Source: Ctena decussata (taxonomy: Eukaryota; Mollusca; Bivalvia; Lucinida; Lucinidae). From it: a stretch of DNA of 64,000 bases. The DNA lies in contig OZ022509.1 of assembly GCA_963989385.1 (NCBI GenBank), positions 80,982,043 through 81,046,042 of the forward strand. The letters are read 5' to 3'. The translations under genes were made by a program, and so were the position numbers. The notes below the pieces were generated by a model, which had not been told where the DNA came from, did not search any database, and worked only from the letters and a program-made list of their open reading frames with translations. This document shows, one piece after another, positions 23,001 through 34,267 of the stretch; the first letter of the stretch is position 1, and every line of letters begins with the position of its first letter.

Positions 23001-26000
23001 CATATTCGCTCTTGGCCAATCAAATTGCACTAAATTACTATTAGGAAGTTGAGTTGGAATTATTACGTTTTACTTCTTTTACAGCTGCTGATGACCTTGA
23101 CATCTTTTTAACCACTCCTCGTTTCATGTCTTCCATAGAAATATGTGGTCGTGGACGGAGTCTGCGCGGGAAACACATTATAGGTACACTGAACAGGATT
23201 GCGAATGCGCCGAACACAAGGAATCCTAGCCACCAAGCACCAATCCATCTTGGATCCTTCGGAGTTATTGGAACAGCTAAGAAAGAAAAATCAAGAAAGG
23301 AGTGAGTGCAATTGTATAACGGTTTTTTTAATATGTGAGCATACGTCTCGTCGAACGTGATACAAGAATTCATGTAGATGTTCAACTACAACCTCTGACA
23401 AGACGGTCGATGACAATATCCCATTAAACGTGAATAAAGAAAAAAGTGAATTACTCTTCTCGGGAAATGAAAGTTTTTCCCGATGATGTCGACCTCCAAA
23501 CCTAAAATGTGGCCGAGTCTCGGAATTTTGAAACTGTACTTCAGCTTAATTTCTATATAAGCTTTATGCAAAATATCAACCAAATCACACTGGATGTCTA
23601 AAGATGTTTTATGTTTCATAAATTATGCCGGTGTAACGAAATGAAGTGACCCCCATAGAAAACGATCCCCGGTCATTATTCTTTATGACTCGCCGGACAT
23701 AAAATAAGACCCCCCGACCCCGGTCATAATATTATGACTCCCCCACGCAAAGTAAAATGACCCATGCAAAAAATTGTGACCCCATGGAATAATGACTCCT
23801 GGTCACTAGGTCATAATATTATGACCCCTTCACGCGTGTTAAATGAAATTCATAGGAAGAAATAACGACACCCCATCCCTTTCCCCTCGAGAAAAAAGTC
23901 ACTCCGAGTATACCGTTCGCATCAATGGTTCATATTTCATTAATTTTAGGCTGATGCTTATTGGAAATTATTCAACAAGGTTTGCATTCAAAAAGGGTTA
24001 GAAATTTCGGTTGGGTTTTGTGAACAGTTAGCCCTGATGACATGGACCCATCGTAATTCTAGGTCGCACCATTATGGCTATTGAATTGTTATAAGACTCA
24101 TTTGCTCTTTTACTTTGTTATTTGGGCATATAGATATTTCTCCAAAATTATGGTTATCTTGCAAAACCTGAACTCTGAAAATCTTGACGATGCGATTTAG
24201 TAATTTTATAAGTTAGACATATACAGTGATTTGTTTCCTATTGCTTTTATACTAGAAAACATAATATCAATGTTCCTTTGTATATTTTATCAAGGTTTAT
24301 GGAATACCTCGTCCTGCAAGACTACTTTGTTTTGAAGACATATCTACGTGCAGTGGGAAGGACTACTCTTCTTAGATAACTTATGTACATGCATTGAAAA
24401 ATGGTGAAAAATATCGGAGCAAGAATGTCCTGCGACTGACGCACATTATGTAAACAGATAGTATCTGATGCCAAGCTTGCCATCCGTAAAACTCTTTACT
24501 TTTGTTAATGATCTTGACTACGAATTAGCTATGTCGATTTCATGAGTTAATATCCTGTTCAAAGGTGAGTATAACCAAACAAATTTTGCGCGATGATTTG
24601 GTAGTTTGGGGTGGGAGCAAAACAACAAACCTTACAATAACACCATCAGTCAAAATAAACACACTGCCATTTATCTAAATTTGTGATATTTACTTTTAAA
24701 GGGGAGATCTAGATCTTACGTGGGACATGGAAGTGTAGATCTAGGCCTTGCGCCTTGATATGGCTAATATTTGTGTCCAGTTATTTTAAAATCTTCCTTC
24801 AAATGACAACGCTACAAGTCAGACACGACATTCTTTTTGCCAGAATCATATAACAGGACACCATAAGTTTCGAATGATGTCTGTGATCTTGACCTTTGAG
24901 CTAGGTACCTAGACGTTGCGCGCGACACATCCTATAACATCTGTGCCAACTTATTTTAAAATCAGTCAACAGATAAAAGAGTTGCAACAGAATGGACACA
25001 ACAGTCTGTATGCCATAAACATATATAAAACACCATTGCTTCATGGGGTGGGGGGGGGAGGGGGTCATAATACTATGACCGGAGGGTCACTCTTCTTTAA
25101 AGAATAAGGACCGGGGGTCAGTATTTTAAAGGATTTTACGAGGGGTCATTATTTTTAACGGGAATTAGTATTCTATAGAAAAGGAGTCAATGTTTCTACA
25201 GAATAATGGCAGGGGCTCTTTATTCTATGGGAGTCACTTTACTTCGTTACACCGGCAATATATTATGGCTGACCAAGGTGGATCCCAAGTACGCTAGGGA
25301 AGTTAATTTTCTTTTTGGAAATGTGTTCCAAATCGGTCCTGAGGTTTCTTAGCAGAGTTCCTTTTGAATCGTTAAGAACTACGGACGTCCACTGATGACA
25401 CCTGAAATCTCCCTTTGTTGCACTTATAAGCTCACCGAAGACCTGTTGGGTAAAATCGACTCTGTTCATAATAATATACAAGCATACACTTTAGCTCTGA
25501 GCTTATATCTATATCCAATATCAGAGCTCATCTAGATCGGCATGCACATCAAACCGACCAAATGCTTTGTTTAATCAGCAAAATATCTGTCATAGACAGC
25601 TGGCGTACTGTCGGATGTTTTGCAATACTTACGTTCAAGGGTGACATAAATTTTGCTGAAAGCCCCTCCAAGAAGATACGCTAATGCTGGGCCAAATATA
25701 GCTGTTCCAATCACAATACCTTTGATGAAAAATAAGAAATAGTCATAATCTGAAAACTAACGACGATGTTAGTAAATGTGACATTAAATCGAAAACTCTT
25801 GTGTCGGCGAAGCTGCTTACCAGACTTCTCAAAAATTAGGTAAAGCATGCATAAATTAATGGAACCCATCTCTGAGGGGTTGTGGGCAAGCGTGGTGGAG
25901 TTGCTTGTTGGTCAACCTGGTACCGATGCTCGAACAAAAAAAAATGAAAAAAGGTACTTTTATTAGCTGGGCAGTGCACATTGCTGACATCTTTTAGTGT

Positions 26001-29000
26001 TAGAATAGTGTATTTATTTTCCCATTATATTAACATTTTAGCTCTTTTCATCATTGTGTTAAGCTCCTACGTTTATAACAGCACGATATGCCTGATGCGC
26101 ATGCAGGTACCCTGTAAATGTTCATAATCAGAGCGAAAGGTGTAACAAGATACATGTAGATAGATATATATCACGCAATTAGGTAAGACAAGTTAAGACA
26201 AAACAAGAGTCGGCAAGAAGTAAGCTCTGATGAGCTTTTGAACCGACTATTGACAAACAAATTATATAAAATTAACAACTGTAAAACAGCTACAAGAAAA
26301 TAAGTAGATGTTACATGAAATGATATTCAGAAGCCAATAACTCTTAAGACAAACACTTAAAAGAGTAGACTGAAACTCCCTATTCTGTGGTACTGAAGAT
26401 ACAAGTCAGTCTGACCAGAAACGGAGGACCAACAATCCAACATATTTCATGTAGTTAAGCTCTATAGTACCTCAGCTGAACTCCATTTCGTTTTTCTGGT
26501 GAGTGTTAGATCTTTATCAACATCATAGTGGTAGGGAAAAATTCGGAATCCATACTCTTACTCTACATGGATATTTGCCTCCATGTTAACAAATTAAATA
26601 CATGCAGATATGTTTCCTTATTTAAAGTATTTAATAGAAATGAGCCGCGACACGACAAAACCAACAATGTGGTTGTGCGCCCAGCGCAGACTCAGATCAG
26701 CCTGGGCATCCGCCCAGTCTGATCAGAGCCTTCGCTGTCCGCATGAATGTAGCATAGTCCCTTACCTACCCTTTAAGCGCTTTGTGAAAAGTCTGATCAG
26801 ACTGGGAGGATTCCCAGGTTGATCTGAGTCTGTACTGGGCGCACAACCACATTGTTGGTTTTGTCATGTCGCGGCTCATTAATAAGTTTGCGCCGACACA
26901 GCAGTGAAAAAGTATTATACTTTGTCTCGCTTCTACTAGTCGCAGGCAAGACAAAAATGACATACCCATGTAAAAGCCAGTTTTTCTTTTGTCGACCGCA
27001 TCGTCTATGTAGAGTGTGAGAAAAGGCATTCGTACTGACTTCCCAACGCCTTGAAGAACCATCCCAACAGCAATCAGAACATAGGCTACTTTCTTAATCC
27101 ACAGTCTCTCTATATTGTACAGCGATTCTGCAACGATTATTCATCGGTCAACAAAACCGTTCGGTCAGCGAAATCGTTCAGGCGATTATGTGAAACTTAT
27201 ACAATGTACATAGAAATGAGTACAGTCCATTAATGTTATACCTCGTACCGATGCAAACTACCCTGTCAAAACAAATCACCCAGCAAGCATACATCGGCTA
27301 AACAATGGCGTGTAAACGTTGGTTGACGTTGTATCAACGCTTTATGCCTGGTGGACAGTAGCTGATTTTGGTTTAAGCGATGTTTAGTCCTGATAATAGT
27401 TATAATTTAAATTTAAATAGCGCAACGATATAATACAGATTCTGGATTAAGCATTGCGCAGATTGTTGCTGGTTTTGCTAGTTTACCCTCAAAGCGCCAA
27501 AAACAGCAGTCGACAAAATTTACATCTGCAAAATTTGGAAAAAGCTGTATCGTCAAAGCTATATCATAAAATTCAAAGACTATAAAATAAACATTGTGGA
27601 TCCAGATGGTCCGCCTATCTAGTTCTACGCTGTTTGCAAATTCAGTTATCATTTTTATCTATTTCAGGCGCTTAAATCGTGACATTGATGCATGAAGATT
27701 AAGGAGGCGAGACATGATTGATTGTACGTATACGGAAACTATATCGCAATTTTTCTTTTTGGTGTGATTCTGGATTCCAAGCGACCATTCTTTCCTTGAA
27801 TTATTCGCCTGTTTGCATAAACAAGCTGTAGACCCAAACTTTAAAAAGGTTTAAGCCAAAATGCTTAACAAGCCTGAGCAAATACATCGTACATGTGTAG
27901 ACTTTTCTAGGTTACTGCTGTTCCGCAGATGTAAAAGTGCCACTTTGTCTCGCGAAACTGAATGATTTAAGGTGTGTTGGTACCTCTCATTATGTAAAAG
28001 AAAAAAGGAACGACGTCGTGATTACTTGTTTGCTTCAGTGGAAGGAGCCCCAGTAGCCAGTGAGTTAAGCGCTGGTCAGCTGTGCTAGCGGTCCCGGGTT
28101 GTATTCCTGCTTGCAAAAGCATTGAACCGTAAACGGTGTTCCATTGCACACTGCCTTTTATTATCAACCTCCCATGGTCATAGTATAAATGATACGTATA
28201 TTGTTGAAAAGGGCGAAGTAATCCATCCATGACTTCCCTGGATGATGTAGCTTTCCAAAATGGGGTCTACTCTTTAAAGAAATAGCTCGCTCCAATGAGA
28301 GCAAATATTTCTTATAAGGGTTGACTCCTACTGATAAGACAGACTTAAGGAAAATGAGAGAGTTATGTCCCCTAAAAGGGTACCTATTCATTTTAAAAAT
28401 TACCTGCGCTGTTCGTGTTGTCACAGCTGTCGGCGTCATCAAAGAAAGACAAGTTTTGCATACCACACATTGGAATTTGCTTCCTGCCCAGTTTCTTTGT
28501 AGCATTAACCGCTTCTTCCGACGACGACTCAAGTGCGTACGTTGACCTGTCTTGTAGAAAATATGGCAGTGCACACATGATTCCACAAATCCCGAATAAC
28601 ATGGTGCTGACACCGAGTCCTCGCGGGATATGGATCTGACAGCAGAAAAGTTTACGATAGACTAGTTATAATGGTAGATAAATGAGTCAGTTATACATAT
28701 TGTCTAGGTAGTTGTTGGTGCCGTGACTAGGATGATGGTAAAACAAAGTATACTTTCGAGCTAATGGTTCCGTACAAAATATTTTGATTATTTTGTTTTG
28801 GAAATAAATTTAGCAAAAAAGCACAGTGGAAGCAGTATTTTATGACTGTCGCTTGGAAGAAATAGACTTGCTACATCTTGTAGCTCGTTGGCCAGCATTT
28901 TTCACCATTCACGGAAAATACCAACAAAGAACAAAGAATAGACGAGGGACCGAGTATGACAGATATAGGAAACCAATGTGCGATTATGAAAAAAAAAAAA

Positions 29001-31728
29001 AAAAAAAAAAGAAAGAGAAAAAAAGAAAGAAAAAAAAGAGCTATTAGCATTCATTTAAAAGATACGGTAAATACACTGTTATATACGGATTTATTGTGAC
29101 AATTATCAGCCCTAAGATATTTTCAATAACATTCTAGGATTGACAGTAACTAAACTTTATTAAAGTACTATTGTCTTAGTCCATTGCTTTAGCTTTCATC
29201 AATATATGCAATTAAATCTTTGTTATTCTGCTGATTCTGAGATGCTATAGTAATAGAAAGAATGGACAGAAAAACGTATATTTTCCTAATAAGCACTGAT
29301 GATATTTTTAACTGACTCCAGGTGTCCATAACTGAGGACAGACATTGAATAAAAATCTAGTAAGATTTTAACCTTTTTAGCAATGTAACCGGCAAACACA
29401 ATACACGAGAGGTAGCCTATGTCATTGCAGCTCATCAATATCCCGGTCTGGGCACTGCTGAATCCAAACTGCTTCTCTAACATAGAGACCTGTGGATGTA
29501 GAGAAAATGTTCATAGCTCTTTATGCGACATAAAACGTGACGTAAAGTTATTTCTACGTAGCTTTATGACTGTTTAACAGCATGTTTTGGAAACGAGGCT
29601 TATAAAACAAGCTGTCATTCATATATATGAATAGAGCTAAAAGCCAATTTTCTACATACCATTTTGCAAGTAAAATAATTTCTTTTTGAGACAGTACCAA
29701 AACCAGTGCGAAGAGCAAAGTAAGTTATCGTGTTCAAAACCTAATTTTGTGGACAGCGGTGTGAGTCATAATCATCTAAAAGAAAGTACGTCCACAGCTT
29801 CGGAGCTGCGTTCCATAAACGAAGCCGCAATCCATAAACTTAGCCACATCTTTTTTGCATTTATTTTATGTTTTTATCGTTCAGAAAAGTGGCAAGGATA
29901 AATGAAAACGAGGATTTGAACATCAAACATTCAAAATCACTACTATTGTGCTTCATAGTTTGGCCTATCAGTTAAATGTTCTTGCTATCGAATAGCTTTC
30001 TTGTTTTCCTATTGAAAGTTAAGGAAAGACTTTCGCAATCAAGATTTTAAAAGACAAATCAGCGGCGCCGCACGTGATATTGAAGTTCCATATCAGAATT
30101 TCTTTATAGATTTACAGAAGAGTCACAGGCAACAATTACGGAGCTTACACCCCGTGTTTCTTAAAATGTAAAAATGGATGAAATACTCTATTCAAATTTT
30201 GCATTTTTGAAGATTTTAAAAAAGTGAACTGTATGCTAAAATATCATTTTGGTTTCTTGCATAAAATCATCCGGAAACAGATTGAGATTTGTTTAGTGTA
30301 ACCTCACTTATTTTATCAAATGTCACTTAAAATTCATGATATTTTCGATAAGTATTGCCTCCTGGACAGATCTTTTGGAATCTATCGGCAAGCTATACCT
30401 GTGAGTTAACATAGACTGTGAGTGTAGAGGTAAGGAGACCCGACCCACAGTAAACACCAATAAACGCTCCTATACGAGAAAACACCTGAAATAATAACAA
30501 AATATACTCAAGGCATTTGAGCCGCGACACGAGAAAACCAACAATGTGGTTGTGCGCCCAGCGCAGACTCAGATCAGCCTGGGTATCCGTACAGTCCGAT
30601 GAGATTCTTCTCTAAACGCTTAAAGGGTAGCTAAGGGTCTCAGCTACCTCGATGCGGACAGCGAAGACTCTGATCAGACTGGGCGGATGCCCAGGCTGAT
30701 CTGAGTCTGCGCTGGGCGCACAACCACATTGTTGGTTTTCTCGCGTCGTGGCTCATTTAAAAAGCTAAAATCAAACTAAGTGTAAATAAAATTCCAGAAT
30801 GCAGAATTGATTATTTTTATAATTTCTGATAAAATTATGTATATTTAGTAATCTGAAATATCATAATGTACTTATATATTGGGACACCTAAAAAATAAAT
30901 TTTCCATTTGTCCAAAACGGAAAATTCATTATTTTTAGGTGTATCAATACATACCCACATTACGGTATGGAGTTGCCAAAATATCACTAATATTGGAGCG
31001 AGGCCTTTTTAAAGTCCTCGAGAATATGTAGTAACCAATAGAAAGTTAATAAATGCCCCATAAATGGGACCTTTGCAAGCAGTGCAGACCCACAATAGAA
31101 CGTGACATCTGATAGCGCTTATGCTGTTAGCAATCAAACCAAGACTTTTCACTCAATACCTCTGAAATACATTATGAACTAATATACAGTCAACTCCCGA
31201 TATCTCGAACACTGATATCTCAGAATATCTTCTTATATCAAAGAATGTATTTCTTATTTTAATTTACATTTCAACTCCTGTTATCTCAAACTTCTAATAT
31301 CTCAAAGCAAATTTTCTGTACCCATAGTCAATTTTCTGGTACCAGAAAATGTACATTGAGATATCAGTAGTTTGAGCTGAAGTTCGAATTCGAGATATTG
31401 CGAGTTGACTATAATTCGCTGGACGGAAGAATCGAGTTTGGACATATGGTATGAAGACTCAGCGTTGTTGGTAAATTACTACTACAAGCACGCCGCCATG
31501 TTGTCTTCTGATATCGCTATACTTGACCAACAATCTTCCGATCAGAATAACACTGGTATATTACAACAGCATGTTATGGATATTTGGTTAAATTTTTACC
31601 TGTAGAAAAGAGGGATGAAAACTGCCTATTCCACATAGTGTTTCCAAGTCCTTATTCGGGATCTCCATTTCCGGTTGATGATTTGTATATGGCTCCGTAG
31701 TGTCATTGTATGGTTTGTTCGGCTTCAT
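11093..31728 (-). CDS. Organic anion transporter, OATP/SLCO family, complete, 14 exons
   Basis: This is a twelve-helix plasma-membrane exchanger for large organic anions. Exons in transcript order: 31728-31600, 30485-30399, 29489-29373, 28635-28404, 27085-26966, 25719-25633, 23276-23067, 20730-20566, 19997-19796, 17163-17016, 15977-15820, 15370-15306, 12638-12364, 11122-11093. They total 2025 nt and 674 residues with all phases agreeing. Landmarks are the N-terminal MKPNKPYND, the loop motif YIDDAVDKRK (214-223), the family signature DPRWIGAWWLGFL (265-277), and the Kazal-type extracellular loop with ten cysteines over exons 10-11 (about 463-520). The C-terminus is a nine-residue mini-exon. 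The exon 7 donor (C|GTAATA) is weak but is the only one seen that keeps the frame. An AACAG just before the ATG may be the acceptor of a 5' UTR exon. The subfamily could not be assigned. Confidence 0.95.
11187..11250. repeat. Short hairpin repeat
   Basis: Arms of about 32 bases (TATTTATTTTCACA plus TTATTCCTCACAAG) are inverted about a central GC. This may be a miniature element or hairpin relic. It lies in the last intron of the OATP gene. Confidence 0.7.
11325..11790. repeat. Nested inverted repeats
   Basis: GCACGCTCGGTATAATTATT at 11325 pairs with AATAATTATGCCGAGCGTGC ending at 11439. A second pair, CATGTGCGAGTTCGATCAT (from about 11460) and ATGATCGAACTCACATGTG (about 11742-11760), encloses the following segment. 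These are probably fold-back elements, one inside or next to the other, in the last OATP intron. Confidence 0.6.
12905..14132. mobile_element. Tandem-repeat cassette with CAGA microsatellite and inverted ends
   Basis: The ends are ATGCCCCCGTG (12905) and CACGGGGGCAT (14132), an 11-bp inverted repeat. Inside are six units marked by AATGACTAAGTTC, with starts spaced about 180 bases apart. The last two are 241-bp near-identical duplicates (13650-13890 and 13891-14131). Each of these also contains a (CAGA)n run and the GGGGCAAATCTTAAT tail. The plan of tandem core plus tetranucleotide run resembles bivalve pearl/Helitron-like elements. It lies in OATP intron 12. Confidence 0.75.
14133..15305. other. 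Remainder of OATP intron 12
   Basis: No gene is seen. Around 14951-15057 TTACCATAGCAACTATGG and AGTTGCTATGGTAAC form an inverted repeat about 100 bases apart. The rest is unassigned intronic sequence. Confidence 0.5.
16021..16107. repeat. Short fold-back hairpin
   Basis: ATTGAATTTATTAAAC at the left pairs with GTTTAATAAGTTCAAT at the right, with an inner TGGGGAA/TTCCCCA pair. It is a miniature hairpin element in OATP intron 10, immediately upstream of exon 11. Confidence 0.7.
16385..16470 (+). repeat. Retroelement-like 3' tail fragment
   Basis: GGGGGAGGGCTGTAACTAAT through GGCAATAAAATATGTTTAAT matches 51325-51415 closely, both in + orientation. It probably represents the 3' end of a retroposed element or SINE that ends in its own AATAAA-like signal. 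Confidence 0.6.
17164..18970. other. OATP intron 9, distal half
   Basis: Mostly unassigned AT-rich intron. A poly-C tract lies just outside it at about 16862-16881. Around 18398-18440 there is a short segment (AGTCAAATCAAATTTATTTG) similar to the tail of the SINE that follows. No gene is seen. Confidence 0.5.
18973..19250 (+). mobile_element. tRNA-derived SINE with intact head
   Basis: The head GGCCGGGTAGCGCAATCGGT carries a good A box and GAGTTCGAATCCCGG a perfect B box. The acceptor, anticodon and T arms can be folded. A body of about 190 bases follows (TGATTCAAGAAGGGCAGTTG, CTTAGTACTGGTTAACCGC). The tail is AAATCAACCAAATCAAATCA. The attached body and tail make it a SINE rather than a tRNA gene. 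It is intronic in the OATP gene, on the opposite strand. Confidence 0.85.
20466..20531. repeat. Perfect-stem hairpin
   Basis: AGTTGAGGACAAAGTGCAAT and ATTGCACGTTGTCCTCAACT form the arms around a tiny loop (GCGA or less). It is a miniature fold-back element in OATP intron 8, about 35 bases from the donor of exon 8 (20566). Confidence 0.75.
21340..22260. repeat. Microsatellite-plus-tandem-repeat cassette (CCGT type)
   Basis: A CCTTCCGTCC microsatellite (21403-21436) is followed by four units of about 190 bp. Each carries GTGGGTACCTTGTGTG, CCTCCTACAGTTTTATGCCG, GTTTTGGTCATGGTCTGAA and TTTGGATATAATCCT. The plan is the same as at 6480-7760 and 12905-14132 but the sequence is unrelated. It lies in OATP intron 7. 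Confidence 0.75.
22698..22868. mobile_element. Fold-back element, family 3, copy 1
   Basis: Arms of about 75 bases: GAATGAATTTTATTTTTGTT and GTAAACGCCGGCGAATCACT are repeated inverted around AAAGCCCGAAGGGCTTTA. A diverged second copy is at 44345-44505. It lies in OATP intron 7. Confidence 0.82.
23627..25256. mobile_element. Non-autonomous DNA transposon with long terminal inverted repeats
   Basis: The left end GCCGGTGTAACGAAATGAAG and right end CTTTACTTCGTTACACCGGC are inverted repeats. Both continue into sub-terminal repeats built of TGACCCC, GGTCATAATATTATGAC and ATTCTATGG. The 1.63-kb interior has no long frame. The ends do not match a superfamily I can name, and the target duplication is unclear (ATTAT on the left, AATAT on the right). 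It sits in OATP intron 6. Confidence 0.78.
25720..26641. other. OATP intron 5, no gene seen
   Basis: Unassigned AT-rich intron sequence between exon 6 (25633-25719) and fold-back copy E. A polyadenine stretch and a GATA-rich piece (TAGATAGATATATATCACG, near 26157-26175) are the only low-complexity parts noted. Confidence 0.5.
26642..26878 (+). mobile_element. Palindromic fold-back element, copy E
   Basis: 237 bp, forward orientation, ends GAGCCGCGACACGAC and GTCATGTCGCGGCTC. It is one of the best preserved copies and starts about 90 bases beyond the donor of OATP exon 5. The frame reading [18 protein letters not shown] is a by-product found in other copies too and is not a gene. Confidence 0.88.
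27086..28403. other. OATP intron 4
   Basis: A tRNA-like SINE fragment lies near 28048-28118 (GCCCCAGTAGCCAGTGAGTT, then GTCCCGGGTTGTATTCC). Elsewhere nothing recognisable was found. Antisense and overlapping frames here show no known domain. Confidence 0.5.
30519..30755 (-). mobile_element. Palindromic fold-back element, copy F, near a splice acceptor
   Basis: Reverse orientation, 237 bp, flanked by ATTT on both sides. Its edge is 33 bases from the acceptor of OATP exon 2 (exon edge 30485), so in the transcript it lies directly upstream of that acceptor. Confidence 0.88.
30879..30945. repeat. Short hairpin repeat
   Basis: GACACCTAAAAAATAAATTT with TTTTCC pairs with GGAAAATTCATTATTTTTAG and GTGT. 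It is a miniature fold-back in OATP intron 1. Confidence 0.7.
31187..31411. mobile_element. Miniature pogo-like element with CAGTCAACTC ends
   Basis: The left end CAGTCAACTCCCGATATCTC and right end GAGATATTGCGAGTTGACT are inverted repeats. TA flanks the left end and the right end reads ...GACTATA. Internal GATATCTCAAA-type repeats are typical of this MITE type. A decayed relative lies near 21178-21300. It is in OATP intron 1, about 190 bases from exon 1. Confidence 0.72.
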
Positions 31729-32716
31729 GATGATTCACCTTCTGTTGGTAAAGCTGAATGTACGTATGAACATATTTAATTTTGATAAACTGTAACCAGT
31801 CGGGAGCCTTATGGTTTTCCATCAGGTCAGCCCTATCCCATACATTTTTTTCAATCCAATCCACTAAAATGGCATTTTAACCCATAGGCAGTGTTCCGTT
31901 TAGCCCGTCTCCGTTTAAATTGCTACTTGGTCCAGACCGTAACTATTCCCGGACAAAAAATATATATATTGGTTATTTTCACGGAATAATGGCCAGAATA
32001 AGATAAACATTGCAGGATATTGGGCTTGTTTTATTTCGAGGAAAAATATATGTTTACTTTCTATCTTTTCTTTTACATACTGTTACTATGAATGTGTCTT
32101 TAATGCTTGCTATTGTATAATTGACTTTAATTGTACGGATTACTCAAGATTTTTTACCAGCTTCTCTAAAGAAAAGTACTTATAAGGGATTTTGCATTTG
32201 TTATGATCAGCCAACAGATGCACATTTCTGTGATCGAGTTCTTCAGTGTCGCTAAGCCCCAAAATTTTGTAGCAAAAACAGAAAGGTAATGGGAAGGCAA
32301 CGCGCCTCCCTCACCGAGCCACACTTACTGACTCCATCCGCGAGACATGACAGCTTCAGACATGGGGCAAGACGCGCCCATCTTGTCCATCACTACAGGC
32401 GCTTCCCACCGAGCCAACTCAACCCCAATGGCTCAAGAAAGACGACACACAGGGGCAGCGGGAAGGAGATAATCATCTATCCGAGCTCGTAAAGCATAGG
32501 ATACAAAAACAAGTTAGAAGTATTTAAATATACAAACACAGTCCTCCATATCGAAATGTGGTCAGGTGATCGAAGCAACGATCATCACCTGTCTATTATA
32601 ATTCACCCTTCAAGTCTATGTATCACAGGGTCAGTGAAATGGAATATCCGGTAACTAAAAGCCCGCCTGTGTCGACCCTACCACCAGATTGTGTCGATCG
32701 TCGAGGGCTGACGCAG
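31729..32716. other. Intergenic region upstream of the complete OATP gene
   Basis: This should contain the promoter and any 5' UTR exon of the transporter, but no TATA box or defined element could be assigned. Around 32290-32480 there is a GC-richer 190-bp block (for example GGCAACGCGCCTCCCTCACC) unlike its surroundings, possibly an unrecognised repeat. No gene is seen. Confidence 0.45.
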
Positions 32717-33630
32717 AAAGGACTTCTATGCTTAAGGCGTGAATTTTCCCCATGATTAAAAAGTTATACGAATCACCGACTTTTACTTTGCATTTATTAC
32801 TATGACATGTAACTTGCATGACAAATGAATTTTCAAGTGTTTGTGTCTATGTAAAGCACGTTAAACATACGTTGACGTTGACGTCATTGTTGAGATAAAA
32901 TGTAAATTATCCTCAAACTGATCGTTGAAATAATGATTTATTGTGTACATTTCATCCTTTTTTAACTTACATTACTTATATAACAGACAACACTGGATAG
33001 TTTTGACTATATGTATGTGACCTTGACCTCATTTCAAGGTCATGGTATACAATATAATCCTTGAAGATCACAGTGCTACTGTTCGCCATTTTTCTTCTTT
33101 GGCTTACTGAGTATCGTCCCCCCCCCCGTGACCAAGCTTCCCACTCATATATATTGCGTACTTGCATCGCATAAGTCTGCTGCATGAAGGAAATGCTGGG
33201 TCACGGGGGGGGGGGGGGGAAGTACTTGTATTTTAGTTATAGTGAAGCGTTCTTGACCGGAAGTATAACTGTGGTTTTGCATGTTTAAAAGCCAGTCAGG
33301 CGTAACCGTAACAAGAAGAAAATCATTGCTTTGTATTGTGATATGCGTGTATTTAGCATGCTTTTATGACAAAAATGTATGGAATGAATGACTGATTTCA
33401 GTATTTTTATTACTTCAAAAAATGAGGTATGCGAAAACCTTGAATTTAGAGTAGGTATGGTCAGACTGGATTATCTCCCCATGTCTTTGGGTCTGAATCA
33501 CAAATGATCTGCTTTCATACGGCTTACATATTTGTGGAGGCTCTGCTAAGAAAAATTTGCACAATTTATACTTTTGAAAATTCGGACCAGTCGCGCTTCT
33601 CTAATGGGGAAAATCCTCGCCTTAATCAAA
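32717..33630. mobile_element. TIR element, copy 1 (uninterrupted)
   Basis: It begins AAAGGACTTCTATGCTTAAG followed by ATTTTCCCC and ends GGGGAAAATCCTCGCCTTAA, the inverted counterpart cut short at about 33628. The interior aligns along its length with 56414-58510: ACTTGCATGACAAATGAATT, GGCTTACTGAGTATCGTCCC and TTTGTATTGTGATATG occur in both. It has no transposase frame. It provides the empty site for the insertion at 56897. Confidence 0.75.
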
Positions 33631-33639
33631 GTCAAAGTC

Positions 33640-34267
33640 ATTTATTCAGAAAAAACTCAGGTCACATTTGTGACATACATGAGTCAACACATATATGCAC
33701 ATACATGGTAGCATAAACATAAATATTTAATATTAGACAATTTCGAAACTAAACCCCTTTCGCTGCTAAATAACCATCCAAGCAGGCACACGACCTCCCA
33801 ACGACGCCGCGCCGGCGCCGACGCGATGTACTGACATCAATCGGAACACCACTCGGCCAATTCCGTGAATCTGATTCACGGTATTGGCAAAGCGTGCTCC
33901 GATCGGTACTGACATCGCATCCACGCCAGCACGACGCCATTCCGGCGCCATGCGCCCGCCGGAATGCTTTGCAAGATCGCCACGTCCTTGCAATGAAGTC
34001 GCCAGCGAAAGGGGATAGACTTATCGCACTGAACCGAAATACTGTTTGGGACACAAAACAGGGAAAGGTAATCATAGAAGTCCTTTTAAGTGCGGGCACA
34101 AGTTTCACTCTTCGATAGCCCTGTGACAACAATTTATTGTTGGAAAGCTTCCCTCTATCAACAGTCTTAATATCTGAAGCAGGGTCAGTCATTAGGAAGT
34201 GATTTAAATAAACCGTTACCAAAAGTGCGAAAGAAGCGCGTTTCTATATCAAGCTTCACATAAAACT
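33640..34267. other. GC-rich anomalous block
   Basis: Positions about 33780-34000 are far richer in G+C and CpG than the rest of the window (ACGCCGCGCCGGCGCCGACG) and contain the short palindrome CCGTGAATCTGATTCACGG. Open frames on both strands are explained by the composition. No homology is recognised; it may be a SINE-like repeat or a CpG-rich remnant. Confidence 0.4.

Noticed and set aside
23041..23385. OATP fragment ending at a natural stop after exon 7
   Set aside because: The frame is open past the donor to a stop, but splicing at C|GTAATA (23066) joins in phase to exon 8 and gives the expected protein, so the stop is intronic.
26610..26822. Conserved small protein with [18 protein letters not shown]
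   Set aside because: The same peptide appears wherever the palindromic fold-back element occurs (for example 5871-6053, 42075-42314), and the frame is not otherwise conserved. It is a translation of the element.
28826..29047. Lysine-rich 73-residue protein
   Set aside because: Its end is a poly-A/GA tract, and the frame lies in an OATP intron without homology.
33749..34222. 157-residue frame on the - strand
   Set aside because: It coincides with the GC-rich block, where stop codons are rare by composition, and overlapping frames exist on both strands. No domain is seen.
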